DNA of 64,000 nt, taken from the NCBI RefSeq assembly GCF_900104535.1, contig NZ_LT629710.1, forward strand, positions 868,001 to 932,000, in the 5' to 3' direction. The translations under genes and the position numbers were made by a program. This DNA comes from Nakamurella panacisegetis. Its GTDB lineage: Bacteria; Actinomycetota; Actinomycetes; Mycobacteriales; Nakamurellaceae. Of the stretch, positions 1 through 9,248 are shown one piece after another. Positions within the stretch are counted from its first letter, which is position 1; each line of letters starts with the position of its first letter. A model generated the notes under the pieces. It was not told the origin of the DNA. It saw only the letters and a program-made list of their open reading frames with translations, and did not search any database.

Positions 1-179
1 CTGGTCGCGGTCTCGTCGAGGATCACCACGACCGGGCCGGCGGTGGCCGCATCAACCTCGCTGACCTGCTCCGATACGGGTTCGTCGGCTCCGCCGGCGG
101 TCGGCTCGGCATCGGCGTGGACATGGTCGACCAGGGCGGTGGATGCTGGGTTGGAACTCACCAGTCCATCTTGCCGCAT
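1..179 (-). CDS. N-terminus of a divergent gene, possibly DUF3027 family (truncated by window edge)
   Basis: An open frame runs leftwards from an ATG at 179-177 to the window edge, giving about 59 residues rich in Ala, Glu and Asp and ending in a hydrophobic strand (PVVVILDETAT). It is divergent from the MFS gene that begins at 248. The family call rests on gene order only: in M. tuberculosis the DUF2771 lipoprotein Rv0875c and the MFS protein Rv0876c are followed by the divergent DUF3027 gene Rv0877. The visible residues are too few and too low in complexity to confirm this. The opposite strand here is also open, but that reading frame shows no recognisable domain. Confidence 0.5.
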   Translation of the reverse strand, partial: MRQDGLVSSNPASTALVDHVHADAEPTAGGADEPVSEQVSEVDAATAGPVVVILDETAT

Positions 180-247
180 CCGTTCCCCCACGACTCACCT
201 CCCGAGTCCCGGATGGTGCGCGGCAGCGGGCGAGCGTGGGGCAGGAT

Positions 248-2662
248 ATGGGGGTGAGCGTGCCCGGTTCCGATTCCGGGGGCGCCGGGAGCGACCGGCG
301 GCCCGACCGTCCTGCTGCCGCGTCCGGGGACGGGTACGACGAGTACGGCGACCCACTGGAGCAGCCCACCACGGCGTTCCGGCGGCCGGCCACGCCGCCG
401 CGGCCGGCCGCTCAGGACCGACCCTCGACGTACACGTCGCCGACCCGCGGACCGGCCGCTCCGGTCAGTTACGGGCCGCCCCCGGCGAACGGCGTCACCC
501 CGACCTACGGCCCCCATCGGGCACCCGGCGCCCCGCCCACCTACGGCACCTCTCCCACCTACGGCACCTCGCCGGCCTACGGCCCCCCGCCGGCGTACGG
601 CACCCCGCCGGGAGGCACACCGGGCTACACCTCGGCCACCCCCGGGGCACCGGTCCACGGCCCGGCGGTCGCGGGCGGGCGCGGGCCCGGATCTCCGCGG
701 CTCTCGGGTGATCCGTCCTGGCAACCCACCACGGCGCTGCCCCGTCCGCCCCACGAGTCGGGGTCGACGCCGTCTGCGGGGACCGGGCCACGACCCGAGT
801 CGCGTCCGCCGGCGCCCGACGCGCGGCGGCCGCCGTACTCCGGCCGCATCCCACCCGTCGGTCCGAGCTGGGCCGATCAGGGCGGGTACGGATCGGCGCC
901 GATGACCGACCACCACGAGCCGCGCCCCCGAAGCGGCGGCCCGACCGACGACTACCGCAACCGTTACCAGGACCAGGACACCTCCGATCGCGCCGAGTAC
1001 GACAGCTGGGCGCAGGAGTCCTACCACTCGGCGCCGCCCATCCCCGAGGTCCGGCATCAGCCGCCGCCGCGGGGCAGCCACCTGCCGCCCTACCAGGAGC
1101 CCCTGGCCCTGGCCGACACGGTCAAACCGCCGACCAGTGGCATCCGGCAGCCGCGGAAGATGACGGTCACCCGGGTGGCCGCCCTGCGCGGCCGGGAGCT
1201 GACCACCCGTGGCGTGCAGATGTTCCACCGGGCCACCACGGCCGACGGGGCCGACAAGTCCGGGTTGACCGCCCTCACCTACGCGGTGATGGCCAACTAC
1301 GCGGTTGACGCCATCCTCGCCGTGGCGTTGGCCGGCACGCTGTTCTTCGCGGCGGCCACCGCGGAATCAACCGGCCGGGTGTTGCTCTACCTGTTGATCA
1401 CCGTCGCCCCATTCGCGTTCATCGCCCCGCTCATCGGGCCGATGCTCGATCGGCTGCAGAGCGGCCGCCGCCTGGCCCTTGGCCTGTCCAGCTTCGGCCG
1501 CGCCCTGTTGGCGATCCTGATGGCGTTCAACTTCTCGCACTTCAATCCGTGGGTCATCTACCCGTGTGCCCTGGGCAACCTCGTGCTGTCCAAGGCGTTC
1601 GGCGTGCTCAAATCCTCGCTCACCCCCCGGGTGCTGCCGGAGCAGATCACCCTGGTGAAGACCAACTCCCGCCTCACCACCTTCGGCATGATCGCCGGCG
1701 GCGTGGCCGGCGGCGTGGCCGCCGGCCTGAGCAAGATCTTCGGGTCGCCGGGGGCCCTGGTCCTGATGGCCGCGTGCGCGATCGCCGGTGGAGTGCTGTG
1801 CCTGCGGATCCCGTCCTGGGTGGAATCCACCGAGGGCGAGGTGCCGGTCAGGCTGGCCGATCACCGGACGAAGCGGGGTTTCCCGACCATCGTGGTCGCC
1901 ACCTTGTGGGCGAACAGTGTCATCCGGGTCGAGACCGGATTCCTGGCCTTGTTCATCGCGTTCGTGGTGAAGAGCCAGTATCCGAACCACAGCGCGTTCA
2001 CCCAGCTGCTGCTGCTGGGCATCATCGGAGCCGCGGCCGGGGTCGGCGGGTTCGTCGGCAACACCATGGGCGCCAAGCTCACCCTGTCGGCGCCGGAGAA
2101 GATCTCCCTGTTCTCCCTGATCGCCGTCATCGTCTCCACGTTGATCGCGGTACTCGCGCCCGGCCTGGCCACCACGGCCATTGTCGGCTTCGTCGGGTCG
2201 ACGGCATCCTCCCTGGCCAAGGTCAGCCTCGACTCGGTGATCCAGCACCACCTGCCCGAGGAGAGCCGCGCGTCGGGGTTCGGCAAGAGCGAATCGGTGC
2301 TGCAACTGGGCTGGGTGTTCGGCGGCGTCATCGGGCTGCTGCTGGGTGGCGTCTGGAGTTTCGGCCACGCCAACATCTACGCCATCGGGTTCGCCACCAT
2401 CACCGTGATTCTGCTGTTCGGCCTGGTGCAGAGCTGGCTGGCGAAGTCCGGGAAGAGCCTGCTGCCCCGGCTGACGAAGCTGGCCGGCCGCCGGCCGCGC
2501 AGGTCCGGCGTCCAGCACACCGATCGCCTGGCCCGCCCGTCCACCGCCGACGGCCCGCACCCCGGACCGACCGGACTACCCAGGACGGCCCCGTACGGTG
2601 TCGGAGCGGGAGACGATGCGGCCCCCGCTCGGCGCCGCATCCGGAAGGCTGGCAAGGACTAG
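248..2662 (+). CDS. MFS-type membrane protein with long proline-rich N-terminal tail
   Basis: The product has about 804 residues. Residues 1 to about 330 are a low-complexity cytoplasmic-type tail with many Pro, Gly, Tyr and Thr residues (repeats such as PTYGTSP). Residues about 345 to 740 carry around a dozen hydrophobic helices of the major facilitator type, and the C-terminus is basic. Length and layout match Rv0876c of M. tuberculosis, whose substrate is unknown. I chose the ATG at 248, with GGGGCAGG just upstream, over one at 143, which would overlap the divergent gene. A GTG at 254 is also possible. The lipoprotein gene follows 5 bases after the stop, so the two are probably co-transcribed. 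Transport function is family inference only. Confidence 0.8.
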   Translation: MGVSVPGSDSGGAGSDRRPDRPAAASGDGYDEYGDPLEQPTTAFRRPATPPRPAAQDRPSTYTSPTRGPAAPVSYGPPPANGVTPTYGPHRAPGAPPTYGTSPTYGTSPAYGPPPAYGTPPGGTPGYTSATPGAPVHGPAVAGGRGPGSPRLSGDPSWQPTTALPRPPHESGSTPSAGTGPRPESRPPAPDARRPPYSGRIPPVGPSWADQGGYGSAPMTDHHEPRPRSGGPTDDYRNRYQDQDTSDRAEYDSWAQESYHSAPPIPEVRHQPPPRGSHLPPYQEPLALADTVKPPTSGIRQPRKMTVTRVAALRGRELTTRGVQMFHRATTADGADKSGLTALTYAVMANYAVDAILAVALAGTLFFAAATAESTGRVLLYLLITVAPFAFIAPLIGPMLDRLQSGRRLALGLSSFGRALLAILMAFNFSHFNPWVIYPCALGNLVLSKAFGVLKSSLTPRVLPEQITLVKTNSRLTTFGMIAGGVAGGVAAGLSKIFGSPGALVLMAACAIAGGVLCLRIPSWVESTEGEVPVRLADHRTKRGFPTIVVATLWANSVIRVETGFLALFIAFVVKSQYPNHSAFTQLLLLGIIGAAAGVGGFVGNTMGAKLTLSAPEKISLFSLIAVIVSTLIAVLAPGLATTAIVGFVGSTASSLAKVSLDSVIQHHLPEESRASGFGKSESVLQLGWVFGGVIGLLLGGVWSFGHANIYAIGFATITVILLFGLVQSWLAKSGKSLLPRLTKLAGRRPRRSGVQHTDRLARPSTADGPHPGPTGLPRTAPYGVGAGDDAAPARRRIRKAGKD

Positions 2663-2667
2663 TTGTG

Positions 2668-3159
2668 ATGACTCGATTTCGCCCGGCGCGGCTCGGCGGG
2701 CTGTTGGCCGCCGCCGCCCTGCTCGTCGCCGGCTGCACCTCCCCCCGCCCGGAGGTCACCTTCTACGGCAACCGCACAGCGGTCCAGGTCGAGGCCTACG
2801 GATGGTGCAAGGACCTGACCACCTGCACCCTGGACAAGGCCCGTATCGCCCGCCTGACCATGCACGCCGACCAGGCGCTGCAGGTGAACGTGCCGTCGGA
2901 GATCGGTGACTCGATCTGGCGGGTCATCTGGACGTTCCAGGACACCAAGACCAAGGTGGTGACCAGCGGCAGCTCCCCGTACTTCACCGACAAGCGGCTC
3001 TCCTTCACGGTTCCGTCGTTCGGCACCGCGCAGATCCTGCAGACGGTCGAGGTGCAACGGCTGATCGCCGGTACCGACGCCAACGGGAACGTCGGCTTCG
3101 CCGTGACGAGCTCGTGGGATCTGCTCATCGTGCCGTCGACCTCGACCGCGGCCAGCTGA
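2668..3159 (+). CDS. DUF2771-type lipoprotein
   Basis: A 163-residue exported protein. The N-terminus has basic residues, a hydrophobic stretch and the lipobox LLVAGC with the lipidated cysteine at residue 23. The mature part is a small beta-rich domain containing a VTFYGNRTAV segment and two cysteines close together (CKDLTTC), as in DUF2771 proteins such as Rv0875c. It follows the MFS gene with a 5-base gap, and a GTG at 2665 is an alternative start. It should be anchored in the outer leaflet of the cytoplasmic membrane. Function is unknown. A strong hairpin terminator follows at 3193. Confidence 0.8.
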   Translation: MTRFRPARLGGLLAAAALLVAGCTSPRPEVTFYGNRTAVQVEAYGWCKDLTTCTLDKARIARLTMHADQALQVNVPSEIGDSIWRVIWTFQDTKTKVVTSGSSPYFTDKRLSFTVPSFGTAQILQTVEVQRLIAGTDANGNVGFAVTSSWDLLIVPSTSTAAS

Positions 3160-3192
3160 CCGTCCTCGGCGAAACACGTCCCCACAGATGAG

Positions 3193-3229
3193 GAAAGGCC
3201 GCGCCCGGTGACTCCGGACGCGGCCTTTC
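3193..3229. terminator. Bidirectional hairpin terminator between convergent genes
   Basis: An 11-bp perfect stem (GAAAGGCCGCG paired with CGCGGCCTTTC) encloses a 15-base loop between the stops of the DUF2771 gene and the convergent CspB-like gene. The arm ends are A-rich on one side and T-rich on the other, so it can serve both strands. Confidence 0.75.
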
Positions 3230-3251
3230 TCCTTCGGCTGAGCTCAGTCGG

Positions 3252-3650
3252 TCAGGACTCCAACTCCGACGCCACCGCCCGCAGCACGGTGGCCATCCGG
3301 CCACCGATGGCGCGGTCCGGGTAGCGGCCACGACGAAGGTCGGGCAGCGCCTTGGACTCCAGCATCTTGATCATGTCGTCGAGCAACCCGTGGAGTTCCT
3401 CCGCCGGGCGGCGGGTGGCGGCGACCACCGACGGCGGAGCGTCGAGGACGACGACCTGCAGCGCCTGCGGACCCCGCTTGCCGTCCGCCACACCGAACTC
3501 GACCTTCTGGCCCGGCTTCAGGGCCGCGACCCCCGTCGGGAGCGCCGAGGAACGGACGTGCACGTCCTCGCCGCCCTCCTGGGCGATGAACCCGAAACCC
3601 TTCTCCGCGTCATACCATTTCACCTTGCCGGCCGGCACCCGACTCACCAT
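3252..3650 (-). CDS. cspB: Cold-shock-domain protein with C-terminal extension (CspB type)
   Basis: Residues about 5 to 70 form a cold-shock domain that binds single-stranded RNA or DNA. The RNP1-like KGFGFI sits at residues 17-22 and the RNP2-like [10 protein letters not shown] follows. Residues 80-132 are a helical extension ([15 protein letters not shown], then [16 protein letters not shown]) typical of actinobacterial CspB proteins of about 135 residues such as Rv0871, and absent from the 67-residue CspA class. The ATG at 3650 has GGAGAG almost touching it. The GTG at residue 5, giving [10 protein letters not shown], matches the usual start of the family better, so the real protein may be 128 residues. 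It is convergent with the DUF2771 gene. Confidence 0.9.
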   Translation of the reverse strand: MVSRVPAGKVKWYDAEKGFGFIAQEGGEDVHVRSSALPTGVAALKPGQKVEFGVADGKRGPQALQVVVLDAPPSVVAATRRPAEELHGLLDDMIKMLESKALPDLRRGRYPDRAIGGRMATVLRAVASELES

Positions 3651-3796
3651 CTCTCCACTGTCACCACGCTCCGGCCAGTGCCAGAACGCCGGCCCTCACC
3701 GCTGTGCGGGCACAACCATCAAGAGTACTGGTGACGGCGGCCACCGCCGGTCGCCGAGAATCCCGTCGGGAACCGCCGGGCCGCTATCCTGGCCGT

Positions 3797-4105
3797 GTGA
3801 CCAGCCCAGAACCCGAGGCCGACCGCGACGCGGCGGTCAGCGTGCGCACCGCCTCGCGATCCAAGACCCGCCGCAAGGCGGCACCGTTGGCCAAGATCGG
3901 CATGGCCCTGTTCGCGGTCGGGCTGCTCGCCGTCTTCGCCGACATGGCGCTGTTCGCCGCCGGCTCTCGCAACCTGCCGGTTTGGGTGAACCTGGCGGCC
4001 ATGCTGGCTCCGGTCGGACTCGGCCTCGGACTGATCGGAGTGGTCCGGGAGAACCGGGCCGCCTCCCCGGCGCTGGCCGCTCGCCGGGGTTCGGCCCAGC
4101 GGTAG
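3797..4105 (+). CDS. Small two-helix membrane protein of unknown function
   Basis: A GTG start gives 102 residues. A basic N-terminus of about 35 residues (RSKTRRKAAPLAK) is followed by two hydrophobic helices at roughly 37-60 and 67-90, then a short basic tail. I do not recognise the family with certainty. In gene content it stands where mycobacteria have the DUF2530 membrane protein Rv0882, so DUF2530 is a possible assignment. A longer frame from 3704 would begin inside the upstream divergent region, and I see no support for it. Confidence 0.65.
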   Translation: MTSPEPEADRDAAVSVRTASRSKTRRKAAPLAKIGMALFAVGLLAVFADMALFAAGSRNLPVWVNLAAMLAPVGLGLGLIGVVRENRAASPALAARRGSAQR

Positions 4106-4160
4106 CCGTCTCGACCCAGCGGGGCCGTCTCGACCCAGCGGAGCCGTCTCGACCCGGCGG
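4105..4160. repeat. Three tandem copies of an 18-base unit with 19-base period
   Basis: GCCGTCTCGACCCAGCGG occurs at 4105-4122 and 4124-4141, with a one-mismatch copy at 4143-4160. The array begins at the last base of the upstream stop codon and fills the gap before the convergent HAD phosphatase gene. It has no strong internal palindrome. Confidence 0.85.
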
Positions 4161-4175
4161 GACGTCAGCCGTCGG

Positions 4176-4796
4176 TCAGTGAACGGTGGCCAGAAGGTAC
4201 GAATCGAGCCATTGCGGGAACTCGGTCAGATCACCCAGCACCACATCGGCCCCGGCCGCGGCCAGGTCGGCGGCGCTGATCGGCCCGGTGGCCACGGCGA
4301 CGGCGAGAGCATCAGCCGCGCGGGCCCCGGTGATGTCACCCAGGTGATCGCCGACGTAGACCTCGGCGCCGTACTCCTGCAGGGCGACCGCTTTGCCGGT
4401 GCTCCACAGGTCCCCGATGACGGCCTCGACGGTCACGCCCATCAGGTCGAGGTGGGCCTGGGCGGTCGGCCCGAACTTGGCGGTCACGACGACGGCCCGG
4501 CCTCCCCGAGCGGTGACCGAGTTCAGAGCGGCGACCGCACCCGGCATGGGCACCGTCCGAGGGATGGCGATGGCCGGGTAGATGGCGCGGTAACGAGCGA
4601 TGACAGCGGCGATGGTCTTCTCGTCGAGGTCGTACCGGGCCAGTTCATGGCTCAGCGGCGGCCCGAGCCGGCTGACGAATCCGACGCCGTCCAACGGAAT
4701 CCGGAACTCCTTGGCCAGAACGGCGAAGACCTCGATCATCCCCTCTCGGGGATCGATCAAGGTCATGTCGAGGTCGAAACCAACGGTGAAGCTCAC
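4176..4796 (-). CDS. HAD-superfamily phosphatase (phosphoglycolate phosphatase-like)
   Basis: A 206-residue protein using the GTG at 4796-4794. The start is placed so that the nucleophile motif FDLDMTLID lies at residues 7-15, with the catalytic aspartates at 8 and 10. A helical cap follows. Motif II is VVVTAK (about residue 105), and the metal-binding motif is VYVGDHLGDITGARAAD. Family members remove phosphate from small metabolites. The substrate cannot be deduced. The reading frame extends upstream to 4928, but that extension looks non-coding. No clear ribosome-binding site precedes the GTG. Confidence 0.8.
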   Translation of the reverse strand: MSFTVGFDLDMTLIDPREGMIEVFAVLAKEFRIPLDGVGFVSRLGPPLSHELARYDLDEKTIAAVIARYRAIYPAIAIPRTVPMPGAVAALNSVTARGGRAVVVTAKFGPTAQAHLDLMGVTVEAVIGDLWSTGKAVALQEYGAEVYVGDHLGDITGARAADALAVAVATGPISAADLAAAGADVVLGDLTEFPQWLDSYLLATVH

Positions 4797-4942
4797 GATT
4801 TCAGGGTAAGCGCGGCCAGAGACCGAACCGGGCGTCGCATGCAGCTGAGGCCGGAAGGTGACCGCAACGTTACGAGTCTTGTGATTCCGATCACGGATAG
4901 TGGTCGAAACGGTCCGATCGCCCCCCATCCGCCGCCTCTACG

Positions 4943-5524
4943 ATGGTCATGATGAGCGTCCAGACCCCCGGGCCGGACCCCCAGCCGACCCTGGAGGGCG
5001 GCGGCCGGCCGCCGACGGCCGATCCCGCTCGCCTCGATCTCGCCGCTCGGCGGGCCGCCGGCGCCCTGCTGCTGGTGATCGTGGCGGTCGTGGCCGTCAT
5101 CGTCTTCTGGCCGGGGCCGCCCGACCCGAGCGGACAGAGCGCCCTGGAGGCGTTCCTGCGGCGCCAGCACGAGCGGGGCCTCCCCGACTGGATCTCCTTC
5201 GGCCTGATCCAGAATCTGGCCAACGTGGTGATGTTCCTGCCGCTCGGCTACCTCGGTGCGCTGGCCATGCGTCGCCACAACTACCTCGTGGTGGCGGCGG
5301 CGGCGCTGGGGTCCGGACTGATCGAGCTCGTCCAGCTGCTGCTCCTGCCCCACCGGGTGGCTTCCTGGCCCGACATCGCGTCCAACACCGTGGGGGCACT
5401 GGTCGGTCTACTGCTCGCCGTGCCCGTCCTGCGGCGGCGCCGCAAGCGGCGCCGGCAGTTCCTGCGGGGCCACCGCGGCGCGGTCGACTCCGACCGCCGC
5501 GCCGCCCGGATCGCGCGGATCTGA
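4943..5524 (+). CDS. VanZ-family membrane protein
   Basis: A 193-residue protein with four predicted membrane helices at about 36-57, 88-107, 113-134 and 144-163. The VanZ hallmarks are present: QNLANVVMFLPLGYLGAL in the second helix, GLIELVQLL in the third and DIASNTVGALVG in the fourth. The C-terminus is strongly basic (RRRRKRRRQ). VanZ proteins are linked to teicoplanin tolerance in enterococci, but most genomic homologues have no defined role. A second ATG lies at 4949-4951 and the next at 4952. The stop codon abuts the convergent acyl-CoA synthetase stop with no spacer. Confidence 0.85.
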   Translation: MVMMSVQTPGPDPQPTLEGGGRPPTADPARLDLAARRAAGALLLVIVAVVAVIVFWPGPPDPSGQSALEAFLRRQHERGLPDWISFGLIQNLANVVMFLPLGYLGALAMRRHNYLVVAAAALGSGLIELVQLLLLPHRVASWPDIASNTVGALVGLLLAVPVLRRRRKRRRQFLRGHRGAVDSDRRAARIARI

Positions 5525-7159
5525 TCAGGCCGTGGTCGTCGCGGCCACCGATTGCAGCCCGAGCAGGCCGACCGATTCCTCTCGCATCTGAGCCTTCCGG
5601 ACCTTGCCGGTCACGGTCATCGGGAATTCGTCGACGACGTGCACGTAGCGCGGGATCTTGTAGTGGGCCAGCCGCCCGTCGCAGAAGTCGCGGACGTCCT
5701 GGGCGGTGAGCGGCGGGGCGCCGTCGCGCATCCGGATCCAGGCCATCAGCTCCTCCCCGTACCGGGCGTCGGGCACCCCGATCACCTGGGCGTCCACGAT
5801 GTCCGGGTGCTGGTACAGGAATTCCTCCACCTCCCGCGGGTACACGTTCTCGCCGCCCCGGATGACCAGGTCCTTGATCCGCCCGGTGATGTTGAGGTAA
5901 CCGGCCTCGGTCATCACGGCCAGATCACCGGTGTGCATCCACCGGGCGGAGTCGATCGACTCGGCCGTCTTGTCGGGCTGCTCCCAATAACCCAGCATCA
6001 CCGAGTAGCCACGGGTGCACAGCTCCCCCGGGGTTCCCCGCGGCACGGTGAGCCCGGTGCCCGGATCGATCACCTTCGACTCCAGGTGCGGATGCGTCCG
6101 CCCCACCGTCGACGTCCGTTCCTCGATCCCGTCGTCGACGGCGGTCTGCGTCGAGACCGGGGAGGTCTCGGTCATGCCGTAACAGATGGTGACCTCGCTC
6201 ATGCCGAACTCGGCGATCACCCGCTTCATCACCTCGACCGGGCACGGCGAGCCGGCCATGATCCCGGTCCGCAGGCTGGACAGGTCGTAGTCGGCGACGT
6301 TGGGCAGGGCCAGTTCGGCGATGAACATGGTGGGTACGCCGTACAGGGAGGTGCAGCGATAGTCGGTTACGGCGGCCAGGGTCGCCTCCGGGTCGAATCC
6401 GGGCGACGGATAGACGACGCAGGCTCCGTGCGAGGTGGCGGCCAGATTGCCCATCACCATGCCGAAACAGTGATACAGCGGCACCGCGACGCAGATGACG
6501 TCCTGCTCGGTGTACCGGCAGCCCTCACCCACGAAATAGCCGTTGTTCAGGATGTTGTGGTGCGAGAGCGTCGCGCCCTTGGGAAACCCGGTCGTGCCGG
6601 AGGTGTACTGGATGTTGATCGGCTGGTCGGCTCCGAGCTGGATCTGATCGAGCCGGGTCCGATCGAGAGTCGCCCCGGCGGCGAGCATCTCGTCGAAGTC
6701 GCCGCCGATGTAGACGATCCGGCGGAGCGCGGTGCAGCGGTCGCGGACCTGGGTGATCATCGCGGCGTAGTTGCTGGCCTTGAAGGACCGGGCCGAGACG
6801 AGGACGGATATCCCGGCCTGGTGGAGGACGAAGTCGAGCTCGTGGGTCCGGTAGGCCGGGTTGATGTTGACCAGCATCGCCCCGATCTTGGCCGTCGCGT
6901 ACTGGGTGATCATCCACTCCGCGCAGTTCGGGGACCAGATACCGACCCGGTCGCCGACCTTCACCCCGTCGGCGAGCAGCGCCAGGGCCAGGGCGTCGCT
7001 CAGTGCGCCGAATTCGGCATAGGTGTAGGACTTTCCGGCGGCGACGTCCACCAGCACGGTGCGGTCCGGCCATCGGTCGACCGCCCGCTGCAGATTCTCG
7101 CCGATGGTGTCGCCGAGCAGCGGCTTGGTGGACGTGGAGCTGGAGTAAGAGGACAGCAT
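5525..7159 (-). CDS. AMP-forming acyl-CoA synthetase (FadD family)
   Basis: A 544-residue member of the adenylate-forming superfamily that activates a carboxylic acid with ATP and CoA. The phosphate-binding loop [11 protein letters not shown] lies at about 185-195, the A5 motif YGMTE at about 335, the MHTGDLA motif and the hinge [22 protein letters not shown] near 435. The catalytic lysine is in VTGKVRK at about residue 519. The closest general type is the medium/long-chain fatty acid ligase group (FadD35-like), and chain length cannot be read from sequence. It is a separate unit 118 bases downstream of the NagD-type phosphatase. Confidence 0.9.
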   Translation of the reverse strand: MLSSYSSSTSTKPLLGDTIGENLQRAVDRWPDRTVLVDVAAGKSYTYAEFGALSDALALALLADGVKVGDRVGIWSPNCAEWMITQYATAKIGAMLVNINPAYRTHELDFVLHQAGISVLVSARSFKASNYAAMITQVRDRCTALRRIVYIGGDFDEMLAAGATLDRTRLDQIQLGADQPINIQYTSGTTGFPKGATLSHHNILNNGYFVGEGCRYTEQDVICVAVPLYHCFGMVMGNLAATSHGACVVYPSPGFDPEATLAAVTDYRCTSLYGVPTMFIAELALPNVADYDLSSLRTGIMAGSPCPVEVMKRVIAEFGMSEVTICYGMTETSPVSTQTAVDDGIEERTSTVGRTHPHLESKVIDPGTGLTVPRGTPGELCTRGYSVMLGYWEQPDKTAESIDSARWMHTGDLAVMTEAGYLNITGRIKDLVIRGGENVYPREVEEFLYQHPDIVDAQVIGVPDARYGEELMAWIRMRDGAPPLTAQDVRDFCDGRLAHYKIPRYVHVVDEFPMTVTGKVRKAQMREESVGLLGLQSVAATTTA

Positions 7160-7277
7160 CGTTGGGTCCTTCCTGACCGAGTGTCCCGCGCAGTGCGCTG
7201 GGTCACACGTCCATCCTGGCCTCCGGATACCCGCCCCGCCACCTCGCCCTCTGGCTGCGAACCGCCCGCCGGTCCCG

Positions 7278-8111
7278 CTACGAGCGGAACGGGTCGGCCG
7301 TGTGGCCGATGAGGTCGGCGACGCTGTCGATGATCAACGACGGCCGGAACGGGTACTGCTCCACCGTATTCAGGGTCGAGATGCCGCTGAGCACAAGAAT
7401 TGTCGCCAGGCCGGCCTCGAGCCCGGCGATGACGTCGGTGTCCATCCGGTCCCCGATCATCAGCGTCGACTCGGAGTGCGCGCCGATCGCCCGCAGGGCG
7501 CTGCGCATCATCAGCGGGTTCGGCTTGCCGACGAAGTACGGCTTCTTGCCCGTGGCCTTCTCGATCAACGCGGCCACGGCGCCGGCCGCCGGCAGCAGAC
7601 CCTGACGGCTCGGACCGGTGGCGTCCGGGTTGGTCGAGACGAACCGGGCACCCTTGTCGATCAGCCGGATCGCGGTGGTGATGGCCTCGAACGAGTAGGT
7701 CCTGGTCTCGCCCAGCACCACGTAGTCGGGATCGCGGTCGGTGAGGACGTAGCCCGCCTCGTGCATGGCCGTGGTCAGCCCGACCTCACCGATCACATAG
7801 GCCGTGCCGCCCGGACGCTGGCTGTGCAGGAACCGGGCGGTGGCCAGGGCCGAGGTCCAGATGCGGTCTTCCGCGATGTCCAGCCCGGTGGCCAGCAGCC
7901 GCGCCCGCAGATCACGCCGGGTGTAGATCGGGTTGTTGGTGACGACGACGTAGTTGGTGCCGCGTTCGTTCAACTCGGCGATGAACTCGCCGGCCCCGGG
8001 AATCATGTGTTCCTCGTGGACGAGCACGCCATCCATGTCCATCAGGTACGACCACTGCGCGGCCTGGGGCATCGGGCGAACGGTCGGGTCATCCTGGATC
8101 GGTTCGGTCAC
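7278..8111 (-). CDS. HAD-IIA hydrolase, NagD-like
   Basis: A 277-residue phosphatase. Motif I is [13 protein letters not shown] near residue 22, motif II is [14 protein letters not shown], the large C2-type cap contains [14 protein letters not shown], and motif IV is [19 protein letters not shown] near 225. NagD-type enzymes act on nucleotide monophosphates or sugar phosphates; the substrate here is unknown. The gene lies 54 bases downstream of modC on the same strand and could be read through from the molybdate operon. Nothing in the protein points to molybdate. Confidence 0.88.
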   Translation of the reverse strand: MTEPIQDDPTVRPMPQAAQWSYLMDMDGVLVHEEHMIPGAGEFIAELNERGTNYVVVTNNPIYTRRDLRARLLATGLDIAEDRIWTSALATARFLHSQRPGGTAYVIGEVGLTTAMHEAGYVLTDRDPDYVVLGETRTYSFEAITTAIRLIDKGARFVSTNPDATGPSRQGLLPAAGAVAALIEKATGKKPYFVGKPNPLMMRSALRAIGAHSESTLMIGDRMDTDVIAGLEAGLATILVLSGISTLNTVEQYPFRPSLIIDSVADLIGHTADPFRS

Positions 8112-8165
8112 CGACTCATCATCCCCTACCGGCCAGCCGGCCGGGTGCCCTCACCCGCCCCGGCG

Positions 8166-9248
8166 TCAGCGGGAGTGGATGGTCACCTCGGTCGCCTTGA
8201 TCGACAGGAAAACGGCTGCCCCCGGGCCGATCCCGAGCTCGGCCACGGCCGCCGGAGTCACATCGACGGCGATGTCCGCCGGCCCGGTCGTGCGTAATCT
8301 CACGGCCGCGGTGGCCGGCTCCAGCGACCGGACGGTGGCCGGCCAGTGATTGCGCGGGCTGCCGCCGGGCGCGTCGAGGAAGACGGCGACCGCCGCGGGC
8401 CGGAATACCGCCGCCGCGTGGTCGCCGGCCCGGAGCCCGGCCGCGGCGACCCCGGCCAGCATCAGACCGGAACCGGTGCGGATCGAGACCGGCTCACCTT
8501 CGGCCGCGGAGGCGGAAACGGTGCCGGGCACCAGGTTCAGTCCGGCCAGGGTGGCTCCGAAGGAGCTGCGGGGCGCGGTCAGTACCGTCCCGGTCGGCCC
8601 GTCATCGACGATCCGGCCACGCTCGAGCACTAGCACCCGATCGGCCAGCACGGCGGCGTCGAGCACGTCGTGGGTGACCAGGATGCTGGTGGTCCCGGTG
8701 TCCCGCAGGTGGGTACGGAGCACCTGACGGATCTCCGGGACGGTCTGCGCGTCCAAGGCACCGAGCGGTTCGTCCAGCAGCAGCAGATCGGGTTCGGCGG
8801 CCAGGGCCCGGGCCAGGGCGACCCGCTGGCGCTGTCCCCCGGAGAGCTGCGCCGGGCGCCGGCTCTCCAGACCGGCCAACCCCATCCGGTCCAGCCATTC
8901 CCCGGCCGCCGCCCGGGCCGCGACCCGCGTCCGGCCCTGCGACCGGGGCCCGAAGGCCACGTTCTCCAGCGCCGACAGGTGGGGGAACAGCAGCGGGTCC
9001 TGGCCCATCAGACCGACCCGGCGGTGCTCCGCCGGGACGGCCGTCGACGGACCGGTCAGCTCCCGGCCGCCGAGCCGGACCTGCCCGGAGTCGGGTGCGG
9101 CCAGGCCGGCCAGCACGCCGAGCACGGTCGATTTGCCCGACCCGTTCGGTCCGAGGACGGCCACCGACTCGCCGGCCGGCACCTCGAAGGCGACCCGGAC
9201 GACGAATTCGGCGCGGGCCAGCGCGAAGTCGGCCTGCAGGTCGCTCAT
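8166..9248 (-). CDS. modC: Molybdate ABC transporter ATPase with TOBE domain
   Basis: A 360-residue ABC ATPase that energises molybdate import at the inner face of the membrane. Walker A GPNGSGKS is at 33-40, the signature LSGGQRQ at about 134, Walker B LLLLDEP at about 153 and the switch histidine in LVTHD. Residues from about 290 to the end form the ModC TOBE oxyanion-binding domain. The start is the ATG at 9248-9246, which overlaps the modB stop as ATGA, so the pair is translationally coupled. The reading frame extends far upstream but runs antisense-like across modB and is not real there. Confidence 0.93.
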   Translation of the reverse strand: MSDLQADFALARAEFVVRVAFEVPAGESVAVLGPNGSGKSTVLGVLAGLAAPDSGQVRLGGRELTGPSTAVPAEHRRVGLMGQDPLLFPHLSALENVAFGPRSQGRTRVAARAAAGEWLDRMGLAGLESRRPAQLSGGQRQRVALARALAAEPDLLLLDEPLGALDAQTVPEIRQVLRTHLRDTGTTSILVTHDVLDAAVLADRVLVLERGRIVDDGPTGTVLTAPRSSFGATLAGLNLVPGTVSASAAEGEPVSIRTGSGLMLAGVAAAGLRAGDHAAAVFRPAAVAVFLDAPGGSPRNHWPATVRSLEPATAAVRLRTTGPADIAVDVTPAAVAELGIGPGAAVFLSIKATEVTIHSR

